In this document: piece by piece, positions 1-7,051 of the stretch
Numbering within the stretch: the first letter of the stretch is position 1
Layout of the letters: every line of letters starts with the position of its first letter
Origin: Hungatella sp.
GTDB taxonomy: Bacteria; Bacillota; Clostridia; Lachnospirales; Lachnospiraceae
DNA: 32,938 nucleotides
Direction: 5' to 3'
NCBI GenBank assembly: GCA_022796015.1
Contig: JAAWHU010000040.1
Span: 1-32,938 of the forward strand
Program-made: the position numbers and the translations under genes
Notes under the pieces: generated by a model
Database searches by the model: none
Told to the model about the DNA's origin: nothing
Seen by the model: only the letters and a program-made list of their open reading frames with translations

Positions 1-431
1 TCCTTTGTCTTGGCGCCTACCACCACATCCGCCGAGATGCCGTGATGGTTCAGCCACTTCACCTGGGGATACACCGGAGCCGTCCCCACGCCTCCTGCCA
101 CAAAGAGCATCTTTTTATTCTTAAGGGTCAACAGGTCTTCACCTACAAACTCCGAGGGACGTCCCAAAGGGCCCACAAAGTCCCGGAAGCTGTCGCCGGC
201 CTTCAGGGAGGCCATTTTCTGGGTGCTGGCTCCCACAATCTGGAACACGATGGTGACAATCCCCGTCTCCCTGTTATAATCGCAGATGGTCAAAGGGATC
301 CTCTCCCCTGTCTCATCCATTTTCACAATCACAAATTCCCCTGGCTTGCAGGCCTTGGCCACCCTGGGGGCTTCCACATCCATGAGATAGATTTTATCCG
401 CCAGCTGCTCTGCCTTTACGATTCTATACAT
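1..431 (-). CDS. FAD/NAD-binding electron-transfer protein, partial (DHOD beta / sulfide dehydrogenase-like)
   Basis: This is the N-terminal ~143 residues of a ferredoxin-reductase-fold flavoprotein; its C-terminus lies beyond the left edge. My reading of the minus strand begins MYRIVKAEQLADKIYLMDVE and contains the FAD-domain segment KPGEFVIVKMDETGERIPLT and the NAD-domain loop FVAGGVGTAPVYP. These are typical of dihydroorotate dehydrogenase electron-transfer subunits and sulfide/NADPH-dependent glutamate synthase beta-like partners. The start is the ATG at 431, with a weak GGATGG-type ribosome site. It begins 24 bases after the XdhC-like gene stops, so it is probably the next cistron of the same leftward operon. 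By inference it shuttles electrons between NAD(P)H and an Fe-S oxidoreductase such as the xanthine dehydrogenase or YgfK. The missing C-terminus should carry the Cys-rich 2Fe-2S motif if it is a true DHOD-beta homologue. Confidence 0.8.
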   Translation of the reverse strand, partial: MYRIVKAEQLADKIYLMDVEAPRVAKACKPGEFVIVKMDETGERIPLTICDYNRETGIVTIVFQIVGASTQKMASLKAGDSFRDFVGPLGRPSEFVGEDLLTLKNKKMLFVAGGVGTAPVYPQVKWLNHHGISADVVVGAKTK

Positions 432-455
432 ATTAGATCACCATCCTCTTCTTTC

Positions 456-1484
456 CTATTTACCTGCCCATTCCAGCATAACATCTATCACACCGCCGCA
501 GACCATGCCCTCTTCCTCCGCATCGTCTCCGGTCATATCCACATGACAGATTCTGACTGCCTTATCCCCTCTTCTTATCATAGAAAGCGCTTCTCTCACA
601 ATCCCGGACTCCGCACAGCCTCCTCCGATGGTTCCCACACAGCTTCCATCCGGCATCACCACCATCTTGGCGCCTATCTGCCTGGGGGCGGAGCCTTTGC
701 GCATAATGATGGTGGCCAGAACCTTAGGTACATGCTCATGGCCCAGAATACCTTCCAGAATTTCCCTGGGATACCCTCCGCTGCGCCTCTCCCTGTTTTT
801 CACCTGAATGATCTCCGCCATAACGGCAACCCCGATCTCCTCCGGCGTCTGGGCGCCGATATCCAGGCCGATGGGGGAGTAAATCCGATTTATTACCCGG
901 GGATCTCCGCCTCGTTCTATTATGGCTTCCTTCACCCCGGCGACTCTTCTGCGGCTGCCGATCATACCGATATAACCATGATTCTTTTTGGCAATGGCCT
1001 CCAGGCAGATCTGGTCATACCTGTGGCCTCTTGTGACTATGACAAAAAAGGTATCCCTATCCCCTTTTATTTCTGCCAGCCCCTCTTGAAAAGGCTTACA
1101 GGTTACCTCATGGGCTCCCGCCTGACGGGCATGGTCTGCGAATTTGGGGCGATCCTCAAGGACATGGACATGGCACCCGATCATTCTGCTTATTCGGATA
1201 ATGGGAATGGACACATGGCCGCCTCCGCATATAACCACTTTTTTCTCATTGGCCAGGACATCACAAAAGACACGGCCCTTATCTGTGGAATAGATACCGG
1301 TCTCCCCGATCTCATCACAGCCCGGCAGGCCATGGGACAAACAGCCTGCCTCGTTGCTCCTCCACACAAGGTTCCCGTCAGACATAACCGCCTTCTCCCC
1401 GGCATCTTCTCCATCTGTCATCGTCATTGCAATATTTCGATTGTCAGAGCACAGCTCGCTTATTGCTCTGTAAAATTCCAGCAT
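456..1484 (-). CDS. XdhC/CoxI-family molybdenum hydroxylase maturation protein, permuted domain order
   Basis: 342-residue member of the XdhC/CoxI family, which prepares and protects the sulfurated or selenated Mo cofactor before insertion into molybdenum hydroxylases. A Rossmann domain sits first, with GGGHVS at residues 87-92 and the IGMIGSRRRV segment further on. The CoxI/XdhC signature comes after it: GSAPRQIGAKM at about 264-274 and GTIGGGCAESG at 284-294. Classical XdhC proteins have the CoxI part first and the Rossmann part last, so this protein appears permuted or fused differently. Its first ~80 residues match nothing I recognise. The start has an AAGGGAT ribosome site. It lies 27 bases after yedF in the SDMH operon, which supports a role in selenium-dependent cofactor maturation. 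The family call is firm; the exact step is inferred. Confidence 0.88.
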   Translation of the reverse strand: MLEFYRAISELCSDNRNIAMTMTDGEDAGEKAVMSDGNLVWRSNEAGCLSHGLPGCDEIGETGIYSTDKGRVFCDVLANEKKVVICGGGHVSIPIIRISRMIGCHVHVLEDRPKFADHARQAGAHEVTCKPFQEGLAEIKGDRDTFFVIVTRGHRYDQICLEAIAKKNHGYIGMIGSRRRVAGVKEAIIERGGDPRVINRIYSPIGLDIGAQTPEEIGVAVMAEIIQVKNRERRSGGYPREILEGILGHEHVPKVLATIIMRKGSAPRQIGAKMVVMPDGSCVGTIGGGCAESGIVREALSMIRRGDKAVRICHVDMTGDDAEEEGMVCGGVIDVMLEWAGK

Positions 1485-1511
1485 TTTATAAATCCCTTCT
1501 CTCCGGTTCTC

Positions 1512-2180
1512 TTAAGGCCGCACAACGGACTCTGCGTGTTCCATAATTTCCACAATCTCATACATATTGGTCACGGTTCCCACTGCCAGCTTTTCCTTAA
1601 GGCCATAAAAATCAAGACAGGTTCCGCAGGTGACAATCTTTACTCCCTCCGCCTCCATCTCCTTAAAGTCCTCCAGAACATCAGAACCTTCACAAGTCAG
1701 GTAAGCGCCGGAATTATAGCACACCACGGTCTCCGGCAGAATATCCTCCTTGGTCAAGGCAAACACAAAGGCTTTCATCAGCATCCGGCCCAGCCTCTCA
1801 TCGCCTTCTCCCATAACATTGGCTGGAAGAACCACTACCAGGCCCTTTTTTCGTTGGTCGGGGCTGCATGGTTCCTCCGGCTGTGCAAAATCCTTCTTCT
1901 CCTCTGTGCCGCCGGCGCCGGCTGACCCCCATTTCCTGAAGTCGCTGCTTTCACCGCAGCACACCTGAATCGTCACCTCATATTCCCGGTCTCCCGTCTT
2001 CTTCCCCCACGCCTCAAGCCCTTTCTGCACCGCAAATTTTTTCAAATTCTGAACCGCGATCTCATTGTCCGCCAAAACCGTGAGTATCCCACTCTCCTTA
2101 AATTCCGAGAGAGTCTTCTTTGCATTTACCACCGGAAGAGGGCAGGCAAGCCCCCTTGCATCCACAATCTTTTGTTCCAT
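1512..2180 (-). CDS. yedF: Selenium metabolism protein YedF (TusA + DsrE-like domains)
   Basis: 222 residues with two sulfur/selenium-carrier modules. The N-terminal TusA/SirA domain (about 1-75) has the characteristic CPLP motif with Cys13. The C-terminal DsrE/DsrF-like domain (about 110-220) contains VVVLPANVMGEGDERLGRML and VTCGTCLDFYG, a pair of cysteines suited to persulfide or perselenide handling. The linker around 80-108 is polar and low complexity. This architecture defines the YedF family that co-occurs with SelD and selenium-dependent molybdenum hydroxylases. It probably receives reactive selenium from the cysteine-desulfurase-like protein encoded just upstream (27-base gap) and passes it to SelD or the cofactor-maturation proteins. 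The family assignment is clear; its exact partner is not known from sequence. Confidence 0.9.
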   Translation of the reverse strand: MEQKIVDARGLACPLPVVNAKKTLSEFKESGILTVLADNEIAVQNLKKFAVQKGLEAWGKKTGDREYEVTIQVCCGESSDFRKWGSAGAGGTEEKKDFAQPEEPCSPDQRKKGLVVVLPANVMGEGDERLGRMLMKAFVFALTKEDILPETVVCYNSGAYLTCEGSDVLEDFKEMEAEGVKIVTCGTCLDFYGLKEKLAVGTVTNMYEIVEIMEHAESVVRP

Positions 2181-2207
2181 CTCTCGTCCCTGCTCCTTCT
2201 GCCTCTT

Positions 2208-3362
2208 TCAGGCCAATGAACTCTCCTCTTCCTCCAAAATCTCCTTTACCGCCTCGGCTGCCCGGTCTGCCTCATCCTCCCTGTTGCTGTAGGAAAAACT
2301 GAACCGCACAGCCCCCTGGTTCACGGTCCCCAAAGCCTGGTGCAGGAGAGGAGCACAGTGAGCGCCGGGCCGCGTGGCAATGCCGTAATCAGCAAACAGC
2401 CGATCGCTTACCCAGGAAGAATCATAGTCCTTCAGGTTCACTGTCACTATGGGGCACCTTTCCCCTGTGTCAAAATCCCCATACACCTTCAGCCCCGGAA
2501 GCCCTTTGACTCTGTCATAAAACCGTCTCATAAGCCCCAGCTCCCGCCTCCTTATGACATCCATCCCCGTCTCCTGAATATAAGAGACAGCCGCTCCAAG
2601 GCCGGCGATCCCGTGACCGTTAAGCGTTCCCGCCTCCAGGGCTGTAGGCATCACCCCAGGATGGTTCCGCTCATATGTAAAAATCCCGCTTCCTCCAGTC
2701 TTTAAAGGCTCAACGGCTACCTGTTCCCTCACATACATCCCCCCTGTCCCCTGAGGGCCCAAAAGGCTTTTATGTCCGGTAAAACAGAGAATGTCAATGC
2801 CCATGTCCTGCACATCTATGGGAAATACTCCCGCCGTCTGGGAGGCATCTACACAGAACAGAACCTTGCGGCGCCGGGCAATCTCTCCTACTGCCTTTAG
2901 ATCCATCAGATTTCCCGTAAGGTTGGAACCGTGGGTGCACACAATGGCCCTGGTATTCCCTCTGACTGCCCCTTCAAAATCCCGGACACGGACACGTCCC
3001 TTCCTGTCACACGGGATTATGGTAAGCTCTACTCCCTTTGCCTCCATCTCATACAAAGGGCGCAGAACGGAATTGTGCTCTGATACCGTGGTGATCACAT
3101 GATCTCCTTTTTTCAGGATTCCTTTTATGGCAATATTCAGGCTCTCTGTGGCATTGGCCGTAAAGACAATCTGCCTGGGATTTTCCCCGTGAAATAACTG
3201 AGCCAGCCTTCTTCTCGCCTCAAAGATAACCCGGGATGCGTTTAGCGCAGCCTCATGGGCTCCTCTTCCCTCATTGCCCAGAGCCCCCATGGCCTCTATC
3301 ACCGCATCTGCCACACACTTAGGCTTACTCATGGTGGTGGCCGCATTGTCCAGATAAATCAT
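2208..3362 (-). CDS. Class V aminotransferase-fold cysteine desulfurase / selenocysteine lyase
   Basis: 384-residue PLP enzyme of the NifS/SufS/CsdB superfamily. It starts with the typical MIYLDNAATT. The PLP-binding lysine is Lys198 in FTGHKSLLGPQG, and the catalytic loop RPGAHCAPLLHQALGT places the active cysteine at 336, as in group II (SufS-like) enzymes. The likely reaction is transfer of S or Se from cysteine or selenocysteine to an enzyme cysteine and then to an acceptor. Lying between the DUF3343 gene and yedF in a selenium operon, it probably mobilises selenium for SelD and/or the labile Se ligand of the xanthine dehydrogenase. A GGAGGAG ribosome site sits 7 bases before the ATG at 3362. 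Selectivity for Se over S cannot be read from the sequence. Confidence 0.92.
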   Translation of the reverse strand: MIYLDNAATTMSKPKCVADAVIEAMGALGNEGRGAHEAALNASRVIFEARRRLAQLFHGENPRQIVFTANATESLNIAIKGILKKGDHVITTVSEHNSVLRPLYEMEAKGVELTIIPCDRKGRVRVRDFEGAVRGNTRAIVCTHGSNLTGNLMDLKAVGEIARRRKVLFCVDASQTAGVFPIDVQDMGIDILCFTGHKSLLGPQGTGGMYVREQVAVEPLKTGGSGIFTYERNHPGVMPTALEAGTLNGHGIAGLGAAVSYIQETGMDVIRRRELGLMRRFYDRVKGLPGLKVYGDFDTGERCPIVTVNLKDYDSSWVSDRLFADYGIATRPGAHCAPLLHQALGTVNQGAVRFSFSYSNREDEADRAAEAVKEILEEEESSLA

Positions 3363-3384
3363 ATTGTCTCCTCCAAACTCCGGC

Positions 3385-3621
3385 TCAGATTTCCAGCTCC
3401 TGCACAGCTTCCTCCAAAATCCCGGCGCTGCGGATCATCTCCAGGAGAACCTCTCTCTGCCGGATCTCCCCGCACCACGCCAGGCCGCACCCGGCGGATA
3501 TGGCCCGGGGAACCGGAATCAGTCTTCCTGCACCGCCATGTTCCCTGCATGCCGCCTCCGCCGCCATGGCATCCACTGTGGTGGAAAAGGTAATAATCAG
3601 CTTTCGCTCCTTTTTTCTCAT
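3385..3621 (-). CDS. DUF3343 small protein, putative Se/S carrier
   Basis: 78-residue protein matching the DUF3343 family, with the characteristic [19 protein letters not shown] segment that carries Cys45 and Cys50. The ATG overlaps the selD stop by four bases (ATGA), so translation is coupled to selD. Family members sit beside SelD, YedF and NifS-like genes in many anaerobes. A role as a small chalcogen carrier is often suggested but I know of no proof. The size, the two-cysteine loop and the position between selD and a desulfurase all fit a protein that presents perselenide to SelD. Confidence 0.85.
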   Translation of the reverse strand: MRKKERKLIITFSTTVDAMAAEAACREHGGAGRLIPVPRAISAGCGLAWCGEIRQREVLLEMIRSAGILEEAVQELEI

Positions 3622-4664
3622 AAGGCTTCCCCTTTGCCTCCTACCACCAGAATCTCCGGCTCCCTTTTCTCCACAATCCGTCCCACTGCGGCGGCCGGAA
3701 GGCCTGCGCCTTGAAGGTCTGCCAAAAGCGCTTCTGCTTCCTCCTTTTTCACTGCTATTAAAAGACCTCCCGATGTCTGAGGGTCCAAAAGAACCTCCTC
3801 CAGGGCAAAGGGCACCTCCTCAAACCTCACAAAGCCTTCCAGATGATTCCGGTTCTTCTGGCCTGCCGCCGTAAGGAAAAATTCGTCTGCATAGTCAAGG
3901 GCATTTTCCATAACAGGCACTTGATCCCCATACACCACACAGGAACAGGCGCCGTCCATCATCTCATGAAGATGTCCCAAAAATCCAAACCCGGTCACAT
4001 CGGTACACCCGTGTATCTCATAATTTCTGCATATCCGGGAGGCCTCCTTATTCAGCATGGTCATGGATGAAACCGCCTCCTCCATGGCCTCCTCTGACGC
4101 CTCGCCGATTCGGTTGGCCGTGCAGATGATTCCGGTTCCCAGCTTCTTTGTAAGAATCAGGCAGTCCCCCTGGCGCCCCTGGTTGTTGGGGTAGATTTTC
4201 CCCGGATGAACCACTCCTGTCACCGACAGCCCGTATTTCACACTGTCGTCCGCAATGGAGTGGCCGCCTGCAAGGCTTCCTCCCGCCTCCAGAACCTTCT
4301 CCAGGCCTCCCCGCAGAATTTCTCCCAGAATATTCAGATCCATGTCTTCCGGAAAACAGACAATGTTCAGGGCGGTTTTTACCTCCCCGCCCATGGCATA
4401 CACGTCACTGAGGGCATTGGCGGCAGCGATCTTCCCGAACACATAAGGGTCATCCACCATAGGCGGGAAAAAATCCAGGGTCTGCACAATAGCCATGTCA
4501 TCACTCACCTGATAGACCGCCCCGTCATCCCTGCTCTCATATCCGATCAGAAGCTTCTGGTCACGAGGCCCCTTGGGAAGACGCTCCAACACATGAGACA
4601 GCGCCCCCGCCCCCAGCTTTGCCGTACATCCTCCGCCTCTGCAGAAATTCATTTTCTCAGACAT
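3618..4664 (-). CDS. selD: Selenide, water dikinase SelD (Cys-type active site)
   Basis: 348 residues. Makes selenophosphate from selenide and ATP. The glycine-rich N-terminal loop RGGGCTAK carries Cys13 and Lys16, corresponding to the essential Cys17/Lys20 of E. coli SelD; many clostridial homologues have selenocysteine here, but this one uses a TGT codon. Other landmarks are the [33 protein letters not shown] region (read in two parts) for metal/ATP binding, [17 protein letters not shown], and [13 protein letters not shown] near the C-terminus. I place the start at MSEKMNFC (4664), preceded by GGGGAGGAACG. The open frame continues upstream to 4787, but that part is repeat-element sequence without a ribosome site. 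No selA, selB or selC is visible, so the selenophosphate may mainly feed labile-selenium molybdenum hydroxylases. Confidence 0.95.
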   Translation of the reverse strand: MSEKMNFCRGGGCTAKLGAGALSHVLERLPKGPRDQKLLIGYESRDDGAVYQVSDDMAIVQTLDFFPPMVDDPYVFGKIAAANALSDVYAMGGEVKTALNIVCFPEDMDLNILGEILRGGLEKVLEAGGSLAGGHSIADDSVKYGLSVTGVVHPGKIYPNNQGRQGDCLILTKKLGTGIICTANRIGEASEEAMEEAVSSMTMLNKEASRICRNYEIHGCTDVTGFGFLGHLHEMMDGACSCVVYGDQVPVMENALDYADEFFLTAAGQKNRNHLEGFVRFEEVPFALEEVLLDPQTSGGLLIAVKKEEAEALLADLQGAGLPAAAVGRIVEKREPEILVVGGKGEAL

Positions 4665-4723
4665 CGTTCCTCCCCTTCCTGTATCATCATCATATAGGTA
4701 ATTGTAAAACTCGAAACTTGGCT

Positions 4724-4743
4724 GAATATTCTGGCAATATCTT
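4724..4743. repeat. Left arm of perfect 20-bp inverted repeat in copy A
   Basis: The 20 bases here are the exact reverse complement of 4862-4881. The arm begins with the palindrome GAATATTC, which is also conserved in copy B (from 25089), but the rest of the arm diverges in copy B. Confidence 0.9.
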
Positions 4744-4861
4744 GCAGAAAAAGACATTTGCACCATGGAAATGAGACCATAGAACACAGGAGGGCTGATA
4801 CCCGACTGTGTTCTGCCTTATTGGGCTCATTGGAATGCCTGGTGCAACAGACTTTGGATGA

Positions 4862-4881
4862 AAGATATTGCCAGAATATTC
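4862..4881. repeat. Right arm of perfect 20-bp inverted repeat in copy A
   Basis: Exact reverse complement of 4724-4743. No equivalent right arm is found after copy B, so copy B cannot form this outer stem. Confidence 0.9.
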
Positions 4882-4915
4882 TCTCAGCTTCGACTTTCAC
4901 AGTCAGCTATATTCA

Positions 4916-5620
4916 TCAGATCAGTCTCACAATCCTTTCTCTGGAAAGTCCTCTCCTTTCCGCCTGCGCCTCAATCTGATCCGCCTGCTGTCTGCGCAGC
5001 TTGGTACTGCATTTATTTAAAACCACCCAGTAGTCCCTGTCTTCTACATGTTTTCTGGTTCCCCTCTCTGATGTGAGAATAACCGCCATGTCTTCCGCTG
5101 TCATAAGGTGGCTTTCCCCCACCCCCAGCATCCTCATGGCCTGCTCCCTGCGAAAGCACACATCTTTTAAGGGTCTTCCCACTGCATCCATGCCAAGGAC
5201 TCCCAGGACAATATCACATTCCTCCACAATAACCGGTTCTGTGTCCAGAGGCACCTTACATGGAAAATGCTTCGCTCCGTCAGCCTCCACAATCACGGCT
5301 GCTGCCAGCTCCCTGCATATTTCCAGATCAAGCCACTCCGGCCGCTGTAATTTGCCTTCCGGGGCCTCTGTTCCTGCCGCCACAATCCCATGTCCCTTTA
5401 AAAGCCGGGACACCTCTTCCATGCTCTCCCCCACGGGACAGTCCAGCGGCCGCATAATGTGGGTGGTGGTGGTAATCAGAACCTTCTGCCCACGGCCCTG
5501 GTAAACATGTGCCATGGCATTCATGAGTGTCGTCTTGCCTCCTGCCCCCACAATGGAGATCACATGTCCCTTTTCCTTCAAAAACGGGAACCTTTCATCT
5601 AAAGCTCTTTCCTGTTCCAT
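4916..5620 (-). CDS. yqeC: Selenium cofactor biosynthesis protein YqeC
   Basis: 234-residue P-loop protein of the YqeC family, found only with selenium-dependent molybdenum hydroxylases. The Walker A loop is VGAGGKTT at residues 24-31, followed by VLITTTTHI; AVIVEADGAKHFP supplies an acidic Walker-B-like site. Nucleotide binding is therefore expected, but its reaction is unknown to me; a role in selenation or insertion of the Mo cofactor is the usual proposal. It follows the mocA-like gene with a 9-base gap and a GAGGAA ribosome site. Its stop codon at 4916 lies five bases from the flanking TATA of repeat copy A, so the element inserted immediately behind this gene without damaging it. Confidence 0.9.
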   Translation of the reverse strand: MEQERALDERFPFLKEKGHVISIVGAGGKTTLMNAMAHVYQGRGQKVLITTTTHIMRPLDCPVGESMEEVSRLLKGHGIVAAGTEAPEGKLQRPEWLDLEICRELAAAVIVEADGAKHFPCKVPLDTEPVIVEECDIVLGVLGMDAVGRPLKDVCFRREQAMRMLGVGESHLMTAEDMAVILTSERGTRKHVEDRDYWVVLNKCSTKLRRQQADQIEAQAERRGLSRERIVRLI

Positions 5621-5629
5621 GGAAGTTCC

Positions 5630-6220
5630 TCATTGAATCCTTTCTGCATCCTCCGGCGTATCCACATCCTCCAGTTCCCTGGCTGGAATCTGGCACAGCC
5701 CCACATCCTCCATATGCCGCCTCAGGACTGCTTTGCCGCCCTGATCTCCCTTGAGCATCCTCAACTCCTCATAATACGCCGAAGAAAAAATAACCGGATT
5801 GCCCATCTGTCCCTCATGGCAGGCCGCCGCAATGCCGAGGGGATTCTGCCTCCAGAACCGTACCAGCTTTTCCACGGACTCTGCAGTGAGGCCGGGCTGG
5901 TCAGCCACTGCAAAAAGGCATCCCTCAGACTCCCGCGCCCCCTCCTCAAGCCTTTCAAGCCCAAGTCTTACGGAGGCCGAGATTCCCAGAGCCGGAACGG
6001 AATTTCTCACCATCTCTACTCCGGGAAACTCCCTTTTTATGTCATCAAATATCTCATCATACTGACTGACCACAATCACACGGTCCAGCAGTCGTTCTTT
6101 CCTCTTATCATACAGAATTTCCAGTACATACCGATAAACCGGTTTCCCGTGAAGCTGATACAACAGCTTATTGCTTCCAAAGCGGACACTGCTGCCCGCG
6201 GCAAGTAATATCCCATCCAC
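5630..6220 (-). CDS. mocA: MocA-like molybdenum cofactor nucleotidyltransferase
   Basis: 196 residues of the NTP-transferase (MobA/MocA) fold. The nucleotide-binding signature is LLAAGSSVRFGSNKLL at residues 5-20. A second motif, FAVADQPGLT, has the catalytic-loop aspartate, and GNPVIFSSAYYEEL and DQGGKAVL correspond to the substrate-binding end. Relatives convert molybdopterin Mo cofactor to MCD (cytidylyl) form for xanthine-dehydrogenase-family enzymes. Translation probably begins at a GTG (6220), only three bases after the yqeB stop, so coupling is likely. The operon context, between yqeB and yqeC, points to a dedicated cofactor step for the enzyme encoded at 7052-9610. CTP versus GTP preference cannot be told from sequence. 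Confidence 0.88.
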   Translation of the reverse strand: MDGILLAAGSSVRFGSNKLLYQLHGKPVYRYVLEILYDKRKERLLDRVIVVSQYDEIFDDIKREFPGVEMVRNSVPALGISASVRLGLERLEEGARESEGCLFAVADQPGLTAESVEKLVRFWRQNPLGIAAACHEGQMGNPVIFSSAYYEELRMLKGDQGGKAVLRRHMEDVGLCQIPARELEDVDTPEDAERIQ

Positions 6221-6223
6221 GTC

Positions 6224-7021
6224 TCAGCTCAGCTCCCTTTTCACATTGTGCCTCACCAGTACCTCCAGAACACTCCCTGCAATGCACCGGGCCTTGTCGG
6301 AAATAGTAGTACAATTTTCCTTCTGTTCTTTTCTGGGGTCAATATCCGCAATCTTAAGACCCTTTGTCACGTCAAACCCATCTCGTATAATGCCTCTTAA
6401 CACTCCGGTCAAAGAGGCCTCAACTCTCACGTCGCCGATCATTGCCAGGGTCTGTCCCTTCTCCACCATATCGCCGATCTGAGAACACAGGCGAATCCTG
6501 CCCTGTGCCGGCCCGTGAATCACCCTCTCGGCCCCATAGCCTCCGATGATTCCCGGCACCCCGGTGTTGGGAAGGGCATATCCATCCTCAATAATACACC
6601 CCAGCCTGTGTCCCCTCATGGTCTCAATCACATAGTCAACATCAATTCCGGCGCAGAATCCCGGCCCCAGCCCAACAGTCACCGGCGCCATATCCCTTCT
6701 GGTGCCCACATTGCGCTTGGCCAGAATTCCATCCACCACAGCCTCCGGTTCCACTCTCCCGATGATCTCCCCCTGAGGGTCCACCATAAGAGGAATCTCC
6801 CCTTCCTCCCATACCTTCCGGCATTCTTCCCACGTCTCGGCTTTCCTGCACCTTACGCCCTCCACCACAGACGTTCCATCATAAACCGCCTCACAAAACG
6901 CCGCTTTCCTGCGGATAGCCGCGGGTCTTGCCGCCTCAAGCACCAAGACCCGGTATCCGCACTTAAAGAGCCTGTAAATGCTCCCTGTAGCAATATCCCC
7001 GCCCCCGCGCACAATCACCAT
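6224..7021 (-). CDS. yqeB: Selenium-dependent molybdenum hydroxylase system protein YqeB
   Basis: 265-residue member of the YqeB/EF2563 family. It opens with MVIVRGGGDIATGSIYRLF, a glycine-rich Rossmann-like loop, and has VTVGLGPGFCAGIDVDYVIET in the middle and VRVEASLTGVLRGIIRDG near the end; the last resembles a small biotinyl/lipoyl-like hammerhead turn. The family co-occurs strictly with SelD and SDMH enzymes and is thought to take part in selenium-dependent Mo cofactor maturation, possibly replacing classical XdhC. It starts 30 bases after the xanthine dehydrogenase stop, and the mocA-like gene begins three bases after its own stop. The biochemical activity is not established to my knowledge. 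Confidence 0.9.
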   Translation of the reverse strand: MVIVRGGGDIATGSIYRLFKCGYRVLVLEAARPAAIRRKAAFCEAVYDGTSVVEGVRCRKAETWEECRKVWEEGEIPLMVDPQGEIIGRVEPEAVVDGILAKRNVGTRRDMAPVTVGLGPGFCAGIDVDYVIETMRGHRLGCIIEDGYALPNTGVPGIIGGYGAERVIHGPAQGRIRLCSQIGDMVEKGQTLAMIGDVRVEASLTGVLRGIIRDGFDVTKGLKIADIDPRKEQKENCTTISDKARCIAGSVLEVLVRHNVKRELS

Positions 7022-7051
7022 AGCTTTGCCCCCGCAATCTCCTGCAATGAT

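Larger units (their letters stand above)
4697..4907. mobile_element. MITE-like inverted-repeat element, complete copy A
   Basis: A 211-bp non-coding element between yqeC and selD. A perfect 20-bp inverted repeat (4724-4743 with 4862-4881) is extended outward by an imperfect ~27-bp repeat to both ends. Inside it, TTGCACCA (4758-4765) pairs with TGGTGCAA (4840-4847), AATGAGACC (4770-4778) with GGGCTCATT (4823-4831), and AGAACACAG (4781-4789) with CTGTGTTCT (4806-4814). TATA lies immediately outside each end (4693-4696 and 4908-4911), consistent with a TA/TATA target duplication as made by IS630/Tc1-type transposases. There is no transposase inside. A second, truncated copy lies at 25062-25198. 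The whole unit would form one long hairpin in the operon mRNA. Confidence 0.8.

Noticed and set aside
42..1925. A 627-codon open frame on the plus strand
   Set aside because: It is antisense to the XdhC-like and yedF genes, has His/Pro/Leu-rich composition with no recognisable domain, and lacks a good ribosome site. It is a shadow of the GC-skewed codon use on the other strand.
4665..4787. Longer N-terminus for SelD beginning at 4787
   Set aside because: The extra 41 codons come from the repeat element, lack a ribosome site, and share their sequence with the extension in front of an unrelated hydrolase.
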